DNA from: Hydractinia symbiolongicarpus | Taxonomy: Eukaryota > Cnidaria > Hydrozoa > Anthoathecata > Hydractiniidae | NCBI RefSeq assembly: GCF_029227915.1 | Contig: NC_079889.1 | Location: 3,782,001-3,846,000 of the forward strand | DNA length: 64,000 bases | Reading direction: 5' to 3' | Shown: piece by piece, positions 24,022-37,900 of the stretch | Position numbering within the stretch: the stretch's first letter is position 1 | How the letters are laid out: each line of letters opens with the position of its first letter | Program-made: the position numbers and the translations under genes | Notes under the pieces: model-generated | The model's database searches: none | What the model was told of the DNA's origin: nothing | Seen by the model: only the letters and a program-made list of their open reading frames with translations

Positions 24022-27000
24022 CATATTATCGTTGGAAAAATAAACATTTTTGTTTGAATTTGACATTTATATTTAGCTACATCTGCTTAAATTAAATAGC
24101 TTGAATTTGACCTTTCACCTGATTAATGTTTTTAGAAACCAGAAAAAAAGAGAAATCCAGGTCACTGCAGAAACAGAAAATACAAACCAACAAAAAAATA
24201 GTTTACTTAGTTTGTAAAAGTAGTATTATTCTCCCTAACCGCCTTTATGTTTTTATACTAAATAATTGATAAAAGTTTATACTTCTTCAAAATCATAAAT
24301 TAAAAGTCTATTTATATATACAAAATATATTCAAAGCTATTCTTGTCTTTTAGCAAAATGACGTAACACAATTTTTTTTTTTATGTAGAATAAACTTTGA
24401 AGAGAAAAAAGCATCATTAACCGAGAAAAAAGTGTAAAAATATTTTTTTTACTATGCTTGAAAAGGAGTCGACAGGACTTTTTTATAACATCACTCAGGG
24501 ATTATCTATCAATCCAAAAAATTTTTGTGAGAAAAATTTTCACGGGTCCGAAAACTCCCCAAACTTTTTTTAGATAAACTTTCGCGAATGCATAAATTGA
24601 AAAGTTTCTTGCAAGAAAAACTTTTGAGATTCGTAATTTATAAGTTCTCGAATTGCTTGCTAAGAGAAAGAACTGTTTTATTTCTGGAGAAAACGCCCTA
24701 AAGTCGAAGGCTATGCAAATATATTTCCGAGTTTCAAGAAAAAAATGTCGATTCGAAAATGGGATAAGGTGTGAAACGAGAATTAATTTTTAAACCTTTA
24801 GTGAAAAAACTTACGCGAATTGTCATCTCTGAAAACGTAAAAATCGTAAATTTCACAAATATAAAAAAATAAAAAAAATAAATTAATAACTGAAGATTTA
24901 AAAGAATTCGAGAACACTTCAAAAAAAATTGTTTTCAATTTTTCGTTTAAAGAACATTAGCTGCCAGAATTATTATGTGCCCTGGGAGGTGTATCGAAAT
25001 ATTTTGTATGATAGAAAAACATTTTACATTTCAAAAAAAAAAAAAATATATCGCATAATTCATATATGCAAGATTGGCATTTCAGCGGAGGCTAGTTTAG
25101 AAAATGTTCCTTTTTATGTAATTGTGTTTTTAAAAAGATTGTAGTGAAAAAAAAAAATAAAAAAAAAATAAAACGTATTAAGAACACATTTTAGGCTAGT
25201 CCATTTGACTCTTAATTATGTTCATATATCCATTTGGTAACCAACTAATATATAAGTTTTTTCATAACAAACCAAACAAACGGCCAACTAGTCAAAGTAA
25301 ATTCTATGGTCATTTTAATAGAAGTTTCTTATCGAGTTTTACTTTCAACGGGTTCAAAGGACGGATATTCAATCAAAGGATTACACAACAAAGAGACATT
25401 CACCAAGATATATACAAGAAAAGATGAAATAATGTCATTTTCGATGTCTGTTCCTATTTGGGGACTCCTTTATCCCGGGTTGTCTCCCCCCCTCCCTCCC
25501 CTCTCCCACAGCATAAATAAGATTAATTTTTTGGAAGCGGCTAGTCAGTTCATTATTAAGCATTTTTTTGCAAAAAAAAACATACATCACAATGTGTATC
25601 ATCCACAACGAAAAAACATATCACACACACTTAACTAAAAATAACAAAACATTTTTTAATTTGATCAAGTGATGATCACCAATTCATCAACAAGTGATAT
25701 TTCAAATAGTTTTGAATTAATAAATTGATGTGTATTCCGTTACCCTTTTCTCACTTTTCGTCAATAATCTTAAAAGATACATGGTAGTCACCTCTTCTGT
25801 ATTGGACACTTCACATTTCTGCATATATAGATACAGAGTTTATTTATAAAAGCTGAAATTCGTGCTGTAATTTCTGATAAATTAATGATCAATTCTTTTT
25901 TTAAATATTTAAATGCGATGATGTCAAGAAGTGTCATCATAAATTTTTAGCTGAAGTGCTTCTACGCATTTAGAAAGTACATAATGTGAAAAGCTACTGT
26001 ATCTTACCAAGGTGAAGTGAATTCGAAGACATTTTTGCAAAAAAATGATGACATAAAAGTTTTTAATGGGAAAAAGGTGGATGATTTAGTGTTTAGAGAC
26101 TTCTAACTGTTTTATTATTAATGGAAAGTTGCAGAGACAGTCCATATGATATGAAACCTCACGAATCCCAGTTTGAACAGCATGAAAATATGGTTTAGGA
26201 TTTCATTTAAAGGGTTATTCTTTTTTTTAGTGTTCTTTAAATGATGAAATGAGAATTTTTTAAACGGTATCTCATTTTTTCAGATTCTTTCATTCTAAAT
26301 GAAGTAGCATAGAGTAAATTTTTCCTAAACAGAGGATTGTTTACATTTGTTTGTTTTTTAGTTTTGTTTATTTTCTTGTAGTTTATAAACATAATTCTCC
26401 TCAGACAGGGCAGAGTATTATATTATCATTTTTTTGTTTTTATTTTTTTTTTGGTGGGGAGAGGTTTCTTTGCAAGGACAAACTACAGTTTTGCCGACGA
26501 GAAGATTTTTATCATTATCACCTTCATATTGCCGAAAAATGATTGATATTTAATAAGATTGGTGACACTGATTGATTTGAAAAGAGTGAGGAAACGAAAG
26601 AAACAATATAGTTATATTTATGTATGTTCTTCTTTCAAAAAGTCCCTTCTATTGCTACATTGGTTGCTATGGCACCAAAAGAAATGCAAAACAGGTTCCA
26701 TATATCTCCATATTAACAAACACATACATCTATCGTCTCGTTGAGTTTTCAAATACTCGATAGCTGTAATACATATTTACAGAGAATCTTTCATGGTGTT
26801 TATTGATGCAATGCAAAGAGAGAGGAAAGGATACTATCTACATTTACAATTTTTTTCCTTTTTTTTTACCAGGGTTTCTAAATTTTGGATGAGGCTGCGT
26901 GTGAATATGTTTTGCCGAAAATAAAGCGAAACTTCTTCTGATTACGATGTTTAGAAACGTATAAAATATTTGAGAAAACGAGGAATAGAGAAAAAGAAAC

Positions 27001-28962
27001 AAAGAAAACTTGACTATTTCAAAAGATTGAAACCATGTTGATTGAGGCTGTTCAAAGCTGGTTGTTCTCAGTATGTTCTTAATTTTTGCAGAAATATGAG
27101 CTAAAAGGTTCTTATAGATTAGGTTCTACTGAAAAAAACCTAACACTTTTATTAGATAAAAAAAAAAAAATTAACAATGTCGACGGTTTTTTAGAACTGA
27201 ATTTTCTTACGAAAATAAAAGCCAAATCATAGCTAGTGATTTCTAAAAAATTAACGATTCCTCTTTAATAAACGCTTTGCACACGTGTGCATGCAAATGT
27301 TCACAAATGTTAACGAAAAACAAATATTTATTTATTATAATATACTTTGTTTACTTTCTGTTTTCGTTGTTTACATATTTAACAACTTGTTTACAAATAT
27401 CTTAGCAATCATCAGCTGGCTGGCTATAAAAGGAAAGTCGTTATTGTTTCAATCACAATCAAGAACATAATATTACAAATTAAAATAAAAAAGATGCGCT
27501 CCGGCTTTAGGCCTTTCACCTCATAAAGTATACATTTCAAGGTCAAATAAGAGTCTTGAATCTTTTTTATCAGAATATATATATTAATTTTTATTGAAAA
27601 AAGAACCATTTGACAATTTTCTTACTAAAACTGATAAAAAAGCATACAGTCTTTAATGCCGAATATATTATAATCAAAAATCACATAAAATAAGGTTTTC
27701 ATACGAGAAGCGAGAAATTGTTATCAACCTTAATAAAAATTAATAAAATATTGCATTAGAGAACTAACATTCTCTAATGTACGAGAAACCCAAATTGTTG
27801 TTATTTATTTACTTGTTAATTTATTTATTTGTTATTTATTTATTTTTTTATTTATTTACTCTAAACTGAATATATAAACCAACAAAACAACAAACAAACA
27901 ATATATCACATGTTAAAATAGACACTTTAATTTCTCAGCCTATTCCACGAGTCATATGTTTTTTCTATAGTCCACAATTGTTTATTTTGTTTGTTTCCTT
28001 AACTCAAGTTTCTTATTTACATTCAACGGTAAGTCCAGTAGTCGGTGACCATGGCAATATTGATTAGTTCACTTCTCTTTGTAACTTCCCTTTATTTTTA
28101 TAACTTGTATTTATTTAGCTATGTCGTAAATGTTTATTTATAAAGATAATAATTAGCAAATAATATTAAAATAATCAGTGAATAGCACTTGTTAAGGAGT
28201 TAGTTGAATCGAGAACAGTTATTTTTGTAAAAAAATGAAGAGAAAGTTGTTCGCTTGCGTATTTATGGATAGTTTTATGGTGAAATTTGGACTGGAGTTT
28301 GCTTTATTTGAAGGAGTGGTCACATGAAGATAATATTTCAAACTAGTTTATTTTATTTCTTCCTATTCTTCTTATTCTTTTTCGTGTCATTTTTTATCTT
28401 TTTCTTCGGCATCGTCATCGTGACGTAGCTACATGTTTTCGTGTTAGTTAAATTAGCCACGAATAACCATTTTGTATTCATGTAAAAATAGTACGATGAA
28501 TTCTTACTAATTTCAACAATCGGGCTGTAGTTACGAATAAAACCACGATTGACTATCCAGACGAATTTGAAATTGAGATAGTGGCGTTTAAAGTTTACGT
28601 GCAAAGTTAAAGTTTACGTGCAAAGCACAAACATATACTCGTACAAGTTTCTTTCTATTTTCATGTAATTTTTGCTAAAGTAGAAAGAAGTTTTTGTTTA
28701 AGATGTCGTGCCATGCTAATTGTCATTGCTTCTACAAATTTTATTAATGTTCTTTATACTCTTCTGTTGCTGGTTTACCTTCGATGCATTGCTCTTTGCA
28801 AGAAATGAACACCCAGAGAATAATGCCGTGTTTCCATATTTTATAGAGTAGAACAGAATAGATTTTGAGTAGGTTTTTAGAAAGAAGGACATTTCACTGT
28901 AAGACATCAACAATAACTGTCATTGGTACTTTTTAATCATTGAAGAGCTACCATTGCTGGAA
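24022..28962. other. intergenic, no supported gene
   Basis: About 5 kb of AT-rich DNA with poly(A)/poly(T) runs and a TTTA-type microsatellite near 27805-27860. Short ORFs (for example 25218-25638, 26351-26744, 28353-28604) are low-complexity or lack any motif. A weak repeat shared with 2569-2640 sits near 27078-27135. Confidence 0.45.
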
Positions 28963-31900
28963 ATGCAAAAGTTAAAAGATATGATTGGTTGCAGATTTTT
29001 TTTCACTTTGCTATTACTTGCAGGCTATATCGTTGAAGCTTCTACCAACAGTATACCAAAATTTAGAAGTGGGTTCGACGATGCAAAGATAGATGAAAAC
29101 ATGCCTATAGGTATATAATTATTTTATAATAACTATTAAATTTGGCTGTAGTATCCTTATTCTGTTCCTATGTTCAAGCAATTTTTAATAAATTGTCTTG
29201 ATAAAAAATTCTCTTATAAAAAATTGCATATAAAAATATTTTCTCAAATACTAAAATCGTTTTCTCAATTACTTATACCGTAATTGAAAAAAGGTAGATG
29301 GTTCTAAATTAACCTTGGTCTTTTTCCCCTTTACTAACCTCTCGCAATTTTTTATTATTTCAACCTTTTAAGAAACCAATCCCATCAAATCAAACGGTTA
29401 AAGGAATATTCTAGTAAAAAACTACTTTTCATGCTGTTTTACCTTTTTAAAAAAGTGCGACATAAAACAAAACTCTCCCGATGTGTCATCCATTTGTCAC
29501 CTCTGCAAGACAGGTTTTGCATAATATTAGGTAGCTTAACATAATGCGACGCCAGTTTCTTTCACCTTGCACAGACTTGAACAACTAAATAAAATAGCGA
29601 CATTTATTTAAATGTGCAGCAAGATGCTGAAGCATAGTGGGTGTTGCTCATTCAGCTGTTTGCAGCGGCTTCATCCAATGTCGTATTAATGAATTGTTTA
29701 TGTAAACAAACATGAAAAAATGTACTAAAACGTCATTGATTTTTTAAAAACTTACTCATTCACATGATGTATGTTTTGCACAAAACCACATCTCTTGTCT
29801 GTGTTTTCATATTCGGTAAAATAAACTTTATAGGTAACCAGAAGCGGATTAAACGCTGACTCAGCGGATGTAATCGGCTTATGAAGAGCAACTCGAGAGT
29901 TCAGTACATTTATAGGGAGTCTGTTACTCTAGCTGAATACTTGGACATGCAAAACTCAGCGTACATTTTAAAAATTGAAATGCAATCTTCTGTAATAAAA
30001 AATAAAGGAAAAAAGCATACCAAAACTAACAATATTGAGACCAATCTGTTTAAGGTGGGATGGGGAGAGGAATATACGAACATGATATTGTGCATGAACT
30101 TTACCCCTTGATAAAAAAAATTTACAAAAAAAATATGACGTCATTAACATCAGGATTCTCAGTAACTTTACAAACACGTTCATCCTTTTTAAATGCATCT
30201 CTCTAATAAGCGCCTTAGGTGAAAGAATTTATCAGCACCCCATAGTGCTTAATAGAGGTTTACCAAAGCTATATCTTTCCATTCATTTCACTTTTAATGC
30301 TTCGTTCCAGGTACACATGTAAAGACAATAACGGCGAGAGATAAAGAAGGTGATGCGATAAAATATTCCCTTATTGGTGATACTAATGGTTATTTTGCTA
30401 TCGATGCTGTTACAGGCGAGTTAACAACAGCAAGAATAATTGACAGAGAAAAGTTGGTAAGTCAAACTTATTTGCAAAATGACATCTTCACTAATTAACA
30501 GCTGACTTCTGTGGCGATTCACGATCCAACTCTCATTAAAAACCCTTTACGGAATGTTTATAACACATCGATGGTAACTCGAACTTTCAGCAAATTGAAC
30601 TGTTTAAACATTTACTTTCTTATAAAATTCACTAGACAATTCAAATTCCCGATAACTCCAACATTCGAATCAGTTTGGCAATCTTGTGGGCCAATATACA
30701 CCCTGACAGTTCGTATTTTAAATGTAAAATATGGAGATAAACTGAGAAAGGCTCTAATTATTTTGATAAAAATAATCTACCATCTAAATAAGTTACTAAC
30801 GTCTTCCTCTAGTAAATTAAAAGTTCTTCTCCAGTAAGTATAACGCTCTTGCAAACCCCGTCATAAATATTTTTATATCGGTTAATAATCCGTCGGTAAA
30901 AAGTGACGAATTGATTATCAGGAGGTGAATTTTTTTTGCCCACAAAATTAATCAGCAATTTTTTTCTAACTTAAATTTTTACTTATTGAACTTTTTTTCA
31001 ACTATCATCGGGGGTTCCAGATATCAGGTGTATGCAGTACATGGCAAAAACTTACAGCGCCCACTTATAACGCATATGTATCCCTTAGTTTTTCCGTCAA
31101 TATTGAGCCTGCTTAAGCATTACCGACTAAGCACTAAGGGAAGTAAAAGAAAAGCATCGGGAAAAAGGGTTCATAAAAAAAAAAAAAAATTGGGTGATAC
31201 GCAACATACTTCCGTACGCACTTTCACTCTTTTTCGCCTTATAGAAAATTAAATTCTTAATTATATCATGTCGAAAGTCTAGTATTACTACAGCTGTCAA
31301 GGTTCATGTTGACATTCCAGGAAAGCGAATGGCGAAAACATTGTTACGCTAATTGATGCTCAAAATATAACGCTACGTCAAAGAAAGAACACGCCCGTCC
31401 AGAGTAAAACTCTTGAACGTAACTACACCTTACCTACTGCAGAAAAAGGCTTCTGTTGAAAATTTCATGTTTAACTAATTAGGAGATAAAGCATTTTATT
31501 CCCCTTACAGTGAGAAACTCCTAGATTCTTCTTCTCCAAGATAGGTAGTTTCCATTCACTCACCAGGATCGGTCAAATGTCTATTTGTTATGTTCCCTAG
31601 TGTATTAAATTTAAAGGCATGGGACGGGGATGAAAGCTACAGTAGTAGATAATTATATGGCTGATTTTAATTTTATGAACTTATAACTTTTTAGGACAAT
31701 AATTATGCAATCGAGTTCAAAATTGCTGCAACAGAAGTGAAACGGAAGGAAGCGCAGGTATTTGACAGGAATTAACATTTTATCCCATTAGCGCAAGTAC
31801 CGTATTTCATTATTTTCCTGATCATGTGACCCCATAATATCGGCGCAGCAAAGTGCGCAAAAACAAGGGATGTGCACAAAAGATTTTTAGTGCATGTGCT

Positions 31901-34900
31901 TGCTCACAAAGAGATAAACAGAGATAATTGAATAATCTCTCAGTTAAGACACTATAATCTCGTAATGCGTATCTATACATTGTTAAAGTGTTGTTCCTTT
32001 TACTAGGCTACACAAGATTTCATTGTGTACATCAGTGATGTGAACGAGTATCCACCAATATTCAAGAAAAACGTATCTATAGTCCAAATTTCAGAGGTGT
32101 GTAGTTTTTGTTGTTTCTGTCTGTTGGTATGTAGCTAGACTTAGCTTTGGATTTTCATCCACTTTTGTTAGTAAATAAAAATACATGTATTGGATGCATC
32201 AGCATTGCATCCAACTTTAAGCACAGAGATATTATCATTCGCCGGTCTCTTTTTCCATTCCAATTGGACGACAATCAAGGAAAACAATATCGAGAAATAC
32301 GATATGATCATTTTCTTTTACTGTTATTTGATAATTTAGAGCTTGGCGGGAGACAAATTTGTGACTTCAGTTGAAGCTAATGACATTGATGCAACACCCG
32401 ACCCAGAGATTTTGTATTCAATTGTATCTGGAAACAAGGTATGAAACGGTTTTATTTTACATAACAATGTCTTCTACCAGGTCGACTGGTGATATAACCA
32501 CGTTTTCTACCATTTCGACCGGTGATATAACCATGTCTTTCTTCTCTCAGTAAAAGCTAGAGAGACGTAATCTCATCAGTTTTAGAAAAATATAAAACCA
32601 ATGATTCTGTAAAGCTATTGGAGAGTCCTAGGTTTATGAATAACTTTCTGAGTAAAGACTGGTTTTCTAGTTTGTTATAACTTCTGTGCTAATGAACTTT
32701 TTACTATTTTATTTTTAGGACAACTCTTTTCGAATAGAGAATATAAATGGGATGGGACTAATACGAGTGGAAGGGAAACTGGATTATGAAAAAACACCAA
32801 ACTTTAAATTGGTTATTGAAGCAGCTGTAAGTTTTTTTCTTTTTTTCTTTTGAAAATCATAAAAGACTCCATGAGCGCGTCTTTTACTCTACATTATTAG
32901 GCCGTTGTAAGCCTTTTTCCTTCTCCGAGAATATCTCCACTCTCCCACAATACTACACCAACCCTTCCACGTGTTACTCAAATTTATAAATATATAATTT
33001 ATTCAAATAAATGACTTTTCTAGATCATGTTATTTGATTTTTTATTCAGGATGGGCGGAAAAACGATAAGCACAAACTGTCCTCGTTAGGTTATGTGATC
33101 ATTCAATTAATAGACGAGGATGACAATGGAGCTGCCTTTCAAAGCAACTACACTGCCACCATAACAGAAGGCAAGAAAAAGGTAAGAATCCATACCATGT
33201 TTTTTTTGTAAGAAATAATTTTAATGTTTAAGAAAATAGCAAATCTACAGTGGAACCTCATAAAAACGTGCACGTTTTCTACAATGGATACCTGCATCAG
33301 AATAACAGTTTGATTTATCCAGAAAAAAAAACCTGAAGATACCTTCACGGAGGCACCTATTTGAAGCGAAAGCGGAATCTATATAAAACGGACATTATTT
33401 TTAATTCTGCGTAGAATTTTTTGTTACAGCTGACTTCCAGCAGCTAAATATATTTGTTTGGAATTTTAGTAACTTCCTTTCATGTCAGTGATCTTTCTTA
33501 TGGAGCTTGAAGCAATAATTACAAAATGGACTTCTAGTCTGGAAGAGTTCTTAGCTAACTTCTTACAAGGCAACGTGCCAAAAAGCTTAGAACAAGCCAA
33601 GCAGCACACATCTCTCTTAAATCGACTAAATTGTCCAATTTTTTTTAAAAAAAATTCTCTCTATGAGATACAATAGGAGAAACACAAATATATACTTTCT
33701 GTGAAAGTTAAAATGTAATAAAACAACACGGAAGCTACCATACTAGCCAAGTGAGCCATGACATTCATAAAGATGAAAGAGTATATAATACACAATAAAA
33801 GGGTGTCAATATTCACAAAACCTTTCGGAAATGCAGTTTACAATATTATGTCAATCTTGTCAAAGGTATTACTCAAAATTAAATGCTAATCTTTTAGGGT
33901 GTGCTTATAACGCAAGTCAAAGCAGAAGATCAGGATCGGGAAATTAATGCGGACGTAGAATACTCAATCGAATCGAGTAAGAACAAATCTCTATGTTTCA
34001 TATTTATCTGCATCATCTTATCAGTTGTTGTTTTTACGTTTTCGAATTCTCCATTTGTGTGTTTTACAACAACTTGAGAACAGCTCGTATGTGTATGTTT
34101 TTGGCTGCACGTTTTTCATACTATTGTAGGTGTTTTTTTCCTTTAAGAGCAAAACGAAGTTGTGCACGACAAAAATCTATAATACTAGTCGGTAACCTGT
34201 GGATAAATCCACGGGTTTGCCCGTCCTTTATTAACCGCATTTCGTGTTTCTCGCTACCGTGGTTACCATTTTGTGTGACAGACAGACATACGGGTATTAT
34301 AATATAGACTAGTCGTTAGCCCGTGGAAAAATCCACGGGTTCGCCCGTCCTTAAAATTTACCCATTGGAACAAAGTGGACAAAACTATATCGCATTTGGT
34401 ATTGGTGCACATTTTAAAAACCTGGTGTTTCCGTTGCGGGACACACAGACAAAATACGTCTATTATTAAAGAGATACAAGATGCATTAGCACAAAATATG
34501 AGAAATTATATTTTAATATATTACAGTTACATCAGCGAAACTTACAATGAAATTGTAGTACTGATTTCTGATGTTTTATTATGCGCAAAATGTGTGAGAC
34601 TGTCTTTAAATTATTGCATTAGCATTGAGTAAAACAGAACTGACAATATTGAAAGTTTTGCTTCCTTCTTTGCATTTACAGGTTCGAATTTTGGAGGCCT
34701 TTTTTCCATCGACAGTCAAAATGGCAAGGTGTATGTAAATGGCGACATTGATCGTGAAACAAAAGAAGTGTACCATCTAGTGTTATTGGTATGTTAGTGT
34801 TTATGTTTATCATCTTCAGTTGATAATATGGAACGATCTTAAAACACGTTTCCTCCTCTAAGTAAACGACTAAAGTAGTGGGATTTCTTATTATAAAACC

Positions 34901-37900
34901 CCAGTATAATACTCGCAAAAAAAAACTTTTTTGGTATTCCCGAAATACATTAAACCGGTTCAAAATTATGCCGATATGCGGATCAGATCAGAAGCGTTAA
35001 AATGCTCTTTTCCACTACCAGAATGTCAGCAACTAGAAACAAAGGTCTTGAAAAAGCACAAATTGATGTTAACTTGTCAAAGTCAACTGTTGGAATTGAC
35101 AAGTTAAAGTGCGTTTGTCGTTCAAAAAGACATCTTACATTGCGTATTTTAGTGCTAATCGCAGCATATTGGGTCCGAGGTTAGCACTTTCTATTTAAAC
35201 ATCGGCAGGTCTATCCGTAAATGCCTTTCAGTGAGATCTATGAAAATTTAACATTTTAATTGTTTTAACTGTTTCGCCTATTTTTTTGTGTTTTATGTTA
35301 CAGGCCAACGAAATTAAGAAAGGACGTTCATCCCCAGACCATCCACCAGGAAGGACCACGTTAACTGTCACTGTTGAAGACGTGAATGACAATTCGCCGG
35401 AATTTACCGAATCCACTTTCAGTGGTAAAGTGATAGAACACGAAAATATTGGCGAAAAAATACTAACTGCAAAAGCCATAGATATAGACAAGGTAAAGGA
35501 TCGCTGTCGCTTTTTGATATAACGACTGCTAAGCTTCTAAAAAGTTTCCATCATTGTGTTATCACTTCCTTCTTGTTTTAAGGGTTCAAACGCCATGTTC
35601 GAATATCTACTAGAAGGCGATGAAAGCAAAATGTTTGGGATCAATCAGAGTGGAGAGATTTTCGTAAAGGAAGATTTAGATCGAGAAACAAAATATCTAT
35701 ATGAATTTGAGGTAAGATGAATTACCATATAGTGTAAAAACAAAAATGACAGTTATGAGAAGCTACTGAGGCTTTAACACTAATGCGATTCTTCTAGGTA
35801 GTAGCACGTCAGATTGGTAGACGAGACAGCAAAGCTAAAGTTACTATCACAGTGGAAGATAAGAACGATCAAAGTCCTAAATTTATAAAGGATGTTTATG
35901 AGCAAACAATCGAAGAAAATTTGGATCCTGGGATCTTTGTAGCCAAGGTAAGGATATAAACCATGCTTGCCCCAAAGACACTTATAGCTCCTGAGTTGTT
36001 ATTACTGTGAGGCCGTTATCAAATTGATAAAAAAATGTCCTAGAAAGGAGCGTAAATTTAACAATGCATTACTTCTAAGAAAATATGATCTTGTTATTTA
36101 TGAACTGTCGCATTTTGGATTAAGATAAGATGGAAGAAGAAAATAACTTTACTGATTATTACTATAGGTGTCAGCCATAGATCGTGACCATGGAGAAAAT
36201 GCAAAAATACAATATAAAATACGAAAAGACGGTGACGGAATTCACGGCCATTTTGGTATTGATCCCGACACAGGGAAAATTGTGACAACGACCAAGCTTG
36301 ATTATGAAAAGAGGTCTAGCTACGAAATCATAGTAGAAGCTTCCAACATCATGAAAGATGATACGAAAAGTAAACTGTAAGTCGATTTCTTTTATTTACT
36401 TCTAGAAGTGGCGTGTGGCCTTGTGGTTATGGAGTTCGCTTCGTAATTGGAAGGTCTGTGGTTCGGTTCACAGCGCGGGCATGTTCAGCAAATGTCTTCA
36501 CTACAGCTATGGGTCAACCCATGCCAGGTGAGGGAAATTGGGTAGGCAATGCCGATGTATACATTCAGAACAGAGGACCCACCTTGATAACAGTGTTTCC
36601 AACACTGAAGTGGGTATATCCTGCATAAGCATTCGGAATAATAATAATAATATACATTATTAGACCAGAACTTCCCTCCGATGATGTCGTATTTTAAAAG
36701 TTATCAACAATTGAACTGTTTCTGTATGGTCGGGTTGCCAAATAATTATATATAAGATTGAGTTAAGAGAGATAAACGACATAAAAAAGCTGATTTTCAA
36801 TATTAATACATAATCATCTCAGTAATTAATGAAAATCGAGTAGGATTATAGCCGTACTGCCACCAGTCATCAAAGTCGAAGAACCTCATATTATTGCTTT
36901 AACAAGAAGAAATGCTCTCCCTAAACGCTTTCAGAAAAACCGCAAACAATTTATGCAAATTGATTAACTTATCTGCAAAAACTGAAAAGAGAAGAAAAGT
37001 GGGAACTTGTAATAGTAGAGTTTTCTAAGAAAGTTTAAAGTATCAGACAACCATAGTATAAATTTAATCAACGTTTTATATCCATTGTGACGAATTGAGC
37101 ATATAGACAGACTACTCTATTTACAATTTTAGCAAGAAGTTCTTTCGGTTTTAATATCTGCATGATAGATTAAAAGATGCAAGAGCTTGCTGAAGAGAAG
37201 TCTATTTTAGTGGATTTATTTTTCTAAAATCCTTAGGTTTTTAAACTTTTTAAGCAGACGGAATCTGTTTATGGATTGCTTGTTATTCTGCAGAGCCCAT
37301 TATTATTTCATCAACAAAACACTAGCCGCGTCATTATAACAATTAGTCGTTGGGCTGTTAAAAATTCCACAAGGGTTTTTCAACTGTTAGTACGATGTAA
37401 TGAAGTTTGCTTCATAGGGGTTTATGTGGTTGTCGACTTAGTAACCCTCCAGTTTCATGTATTGTGGAAATTGTGAACATATCACAAGAAATCAAGTCAC
37501 CATTTTGAACATATAAACAACATAATAATTACATTTATTTTCATGTTTAGGACTGATACCATAAAGGTTAAAGTTAGGGTCAAAGACAGAAATGACAATA
37601 AGCCAGTGTTTAAGGAAACAAAAATCACCAAACATGTACATTATGATGCAGCAATTAACACACAAATAGTGCAACTAGAGGTAACTTTGTTAGCTTTCTA
37701 CGTTGTGTTTCTTGTCTGCCCATTTATTTCACTGTACAAAAAGAAAAGTTTGTTCAGACACATCTTAAATCACATTTGCGCATGCCTTATAATACGGTTT
37801 TAATTATCCTTTTTAGTTTGAAGTAAGTTAATGTTCAGCTATTTTCTTATCCACTTGTCAACCGAAAAAAAGAGCCTTATTGTCTACGTAATCTCTTCAA

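Noticed and set aside
33482-33676. 64-codon ORF in cadherin intron 7
   Set aside because: Flanking exons splice in frame without it and it has no cadherin motifs.
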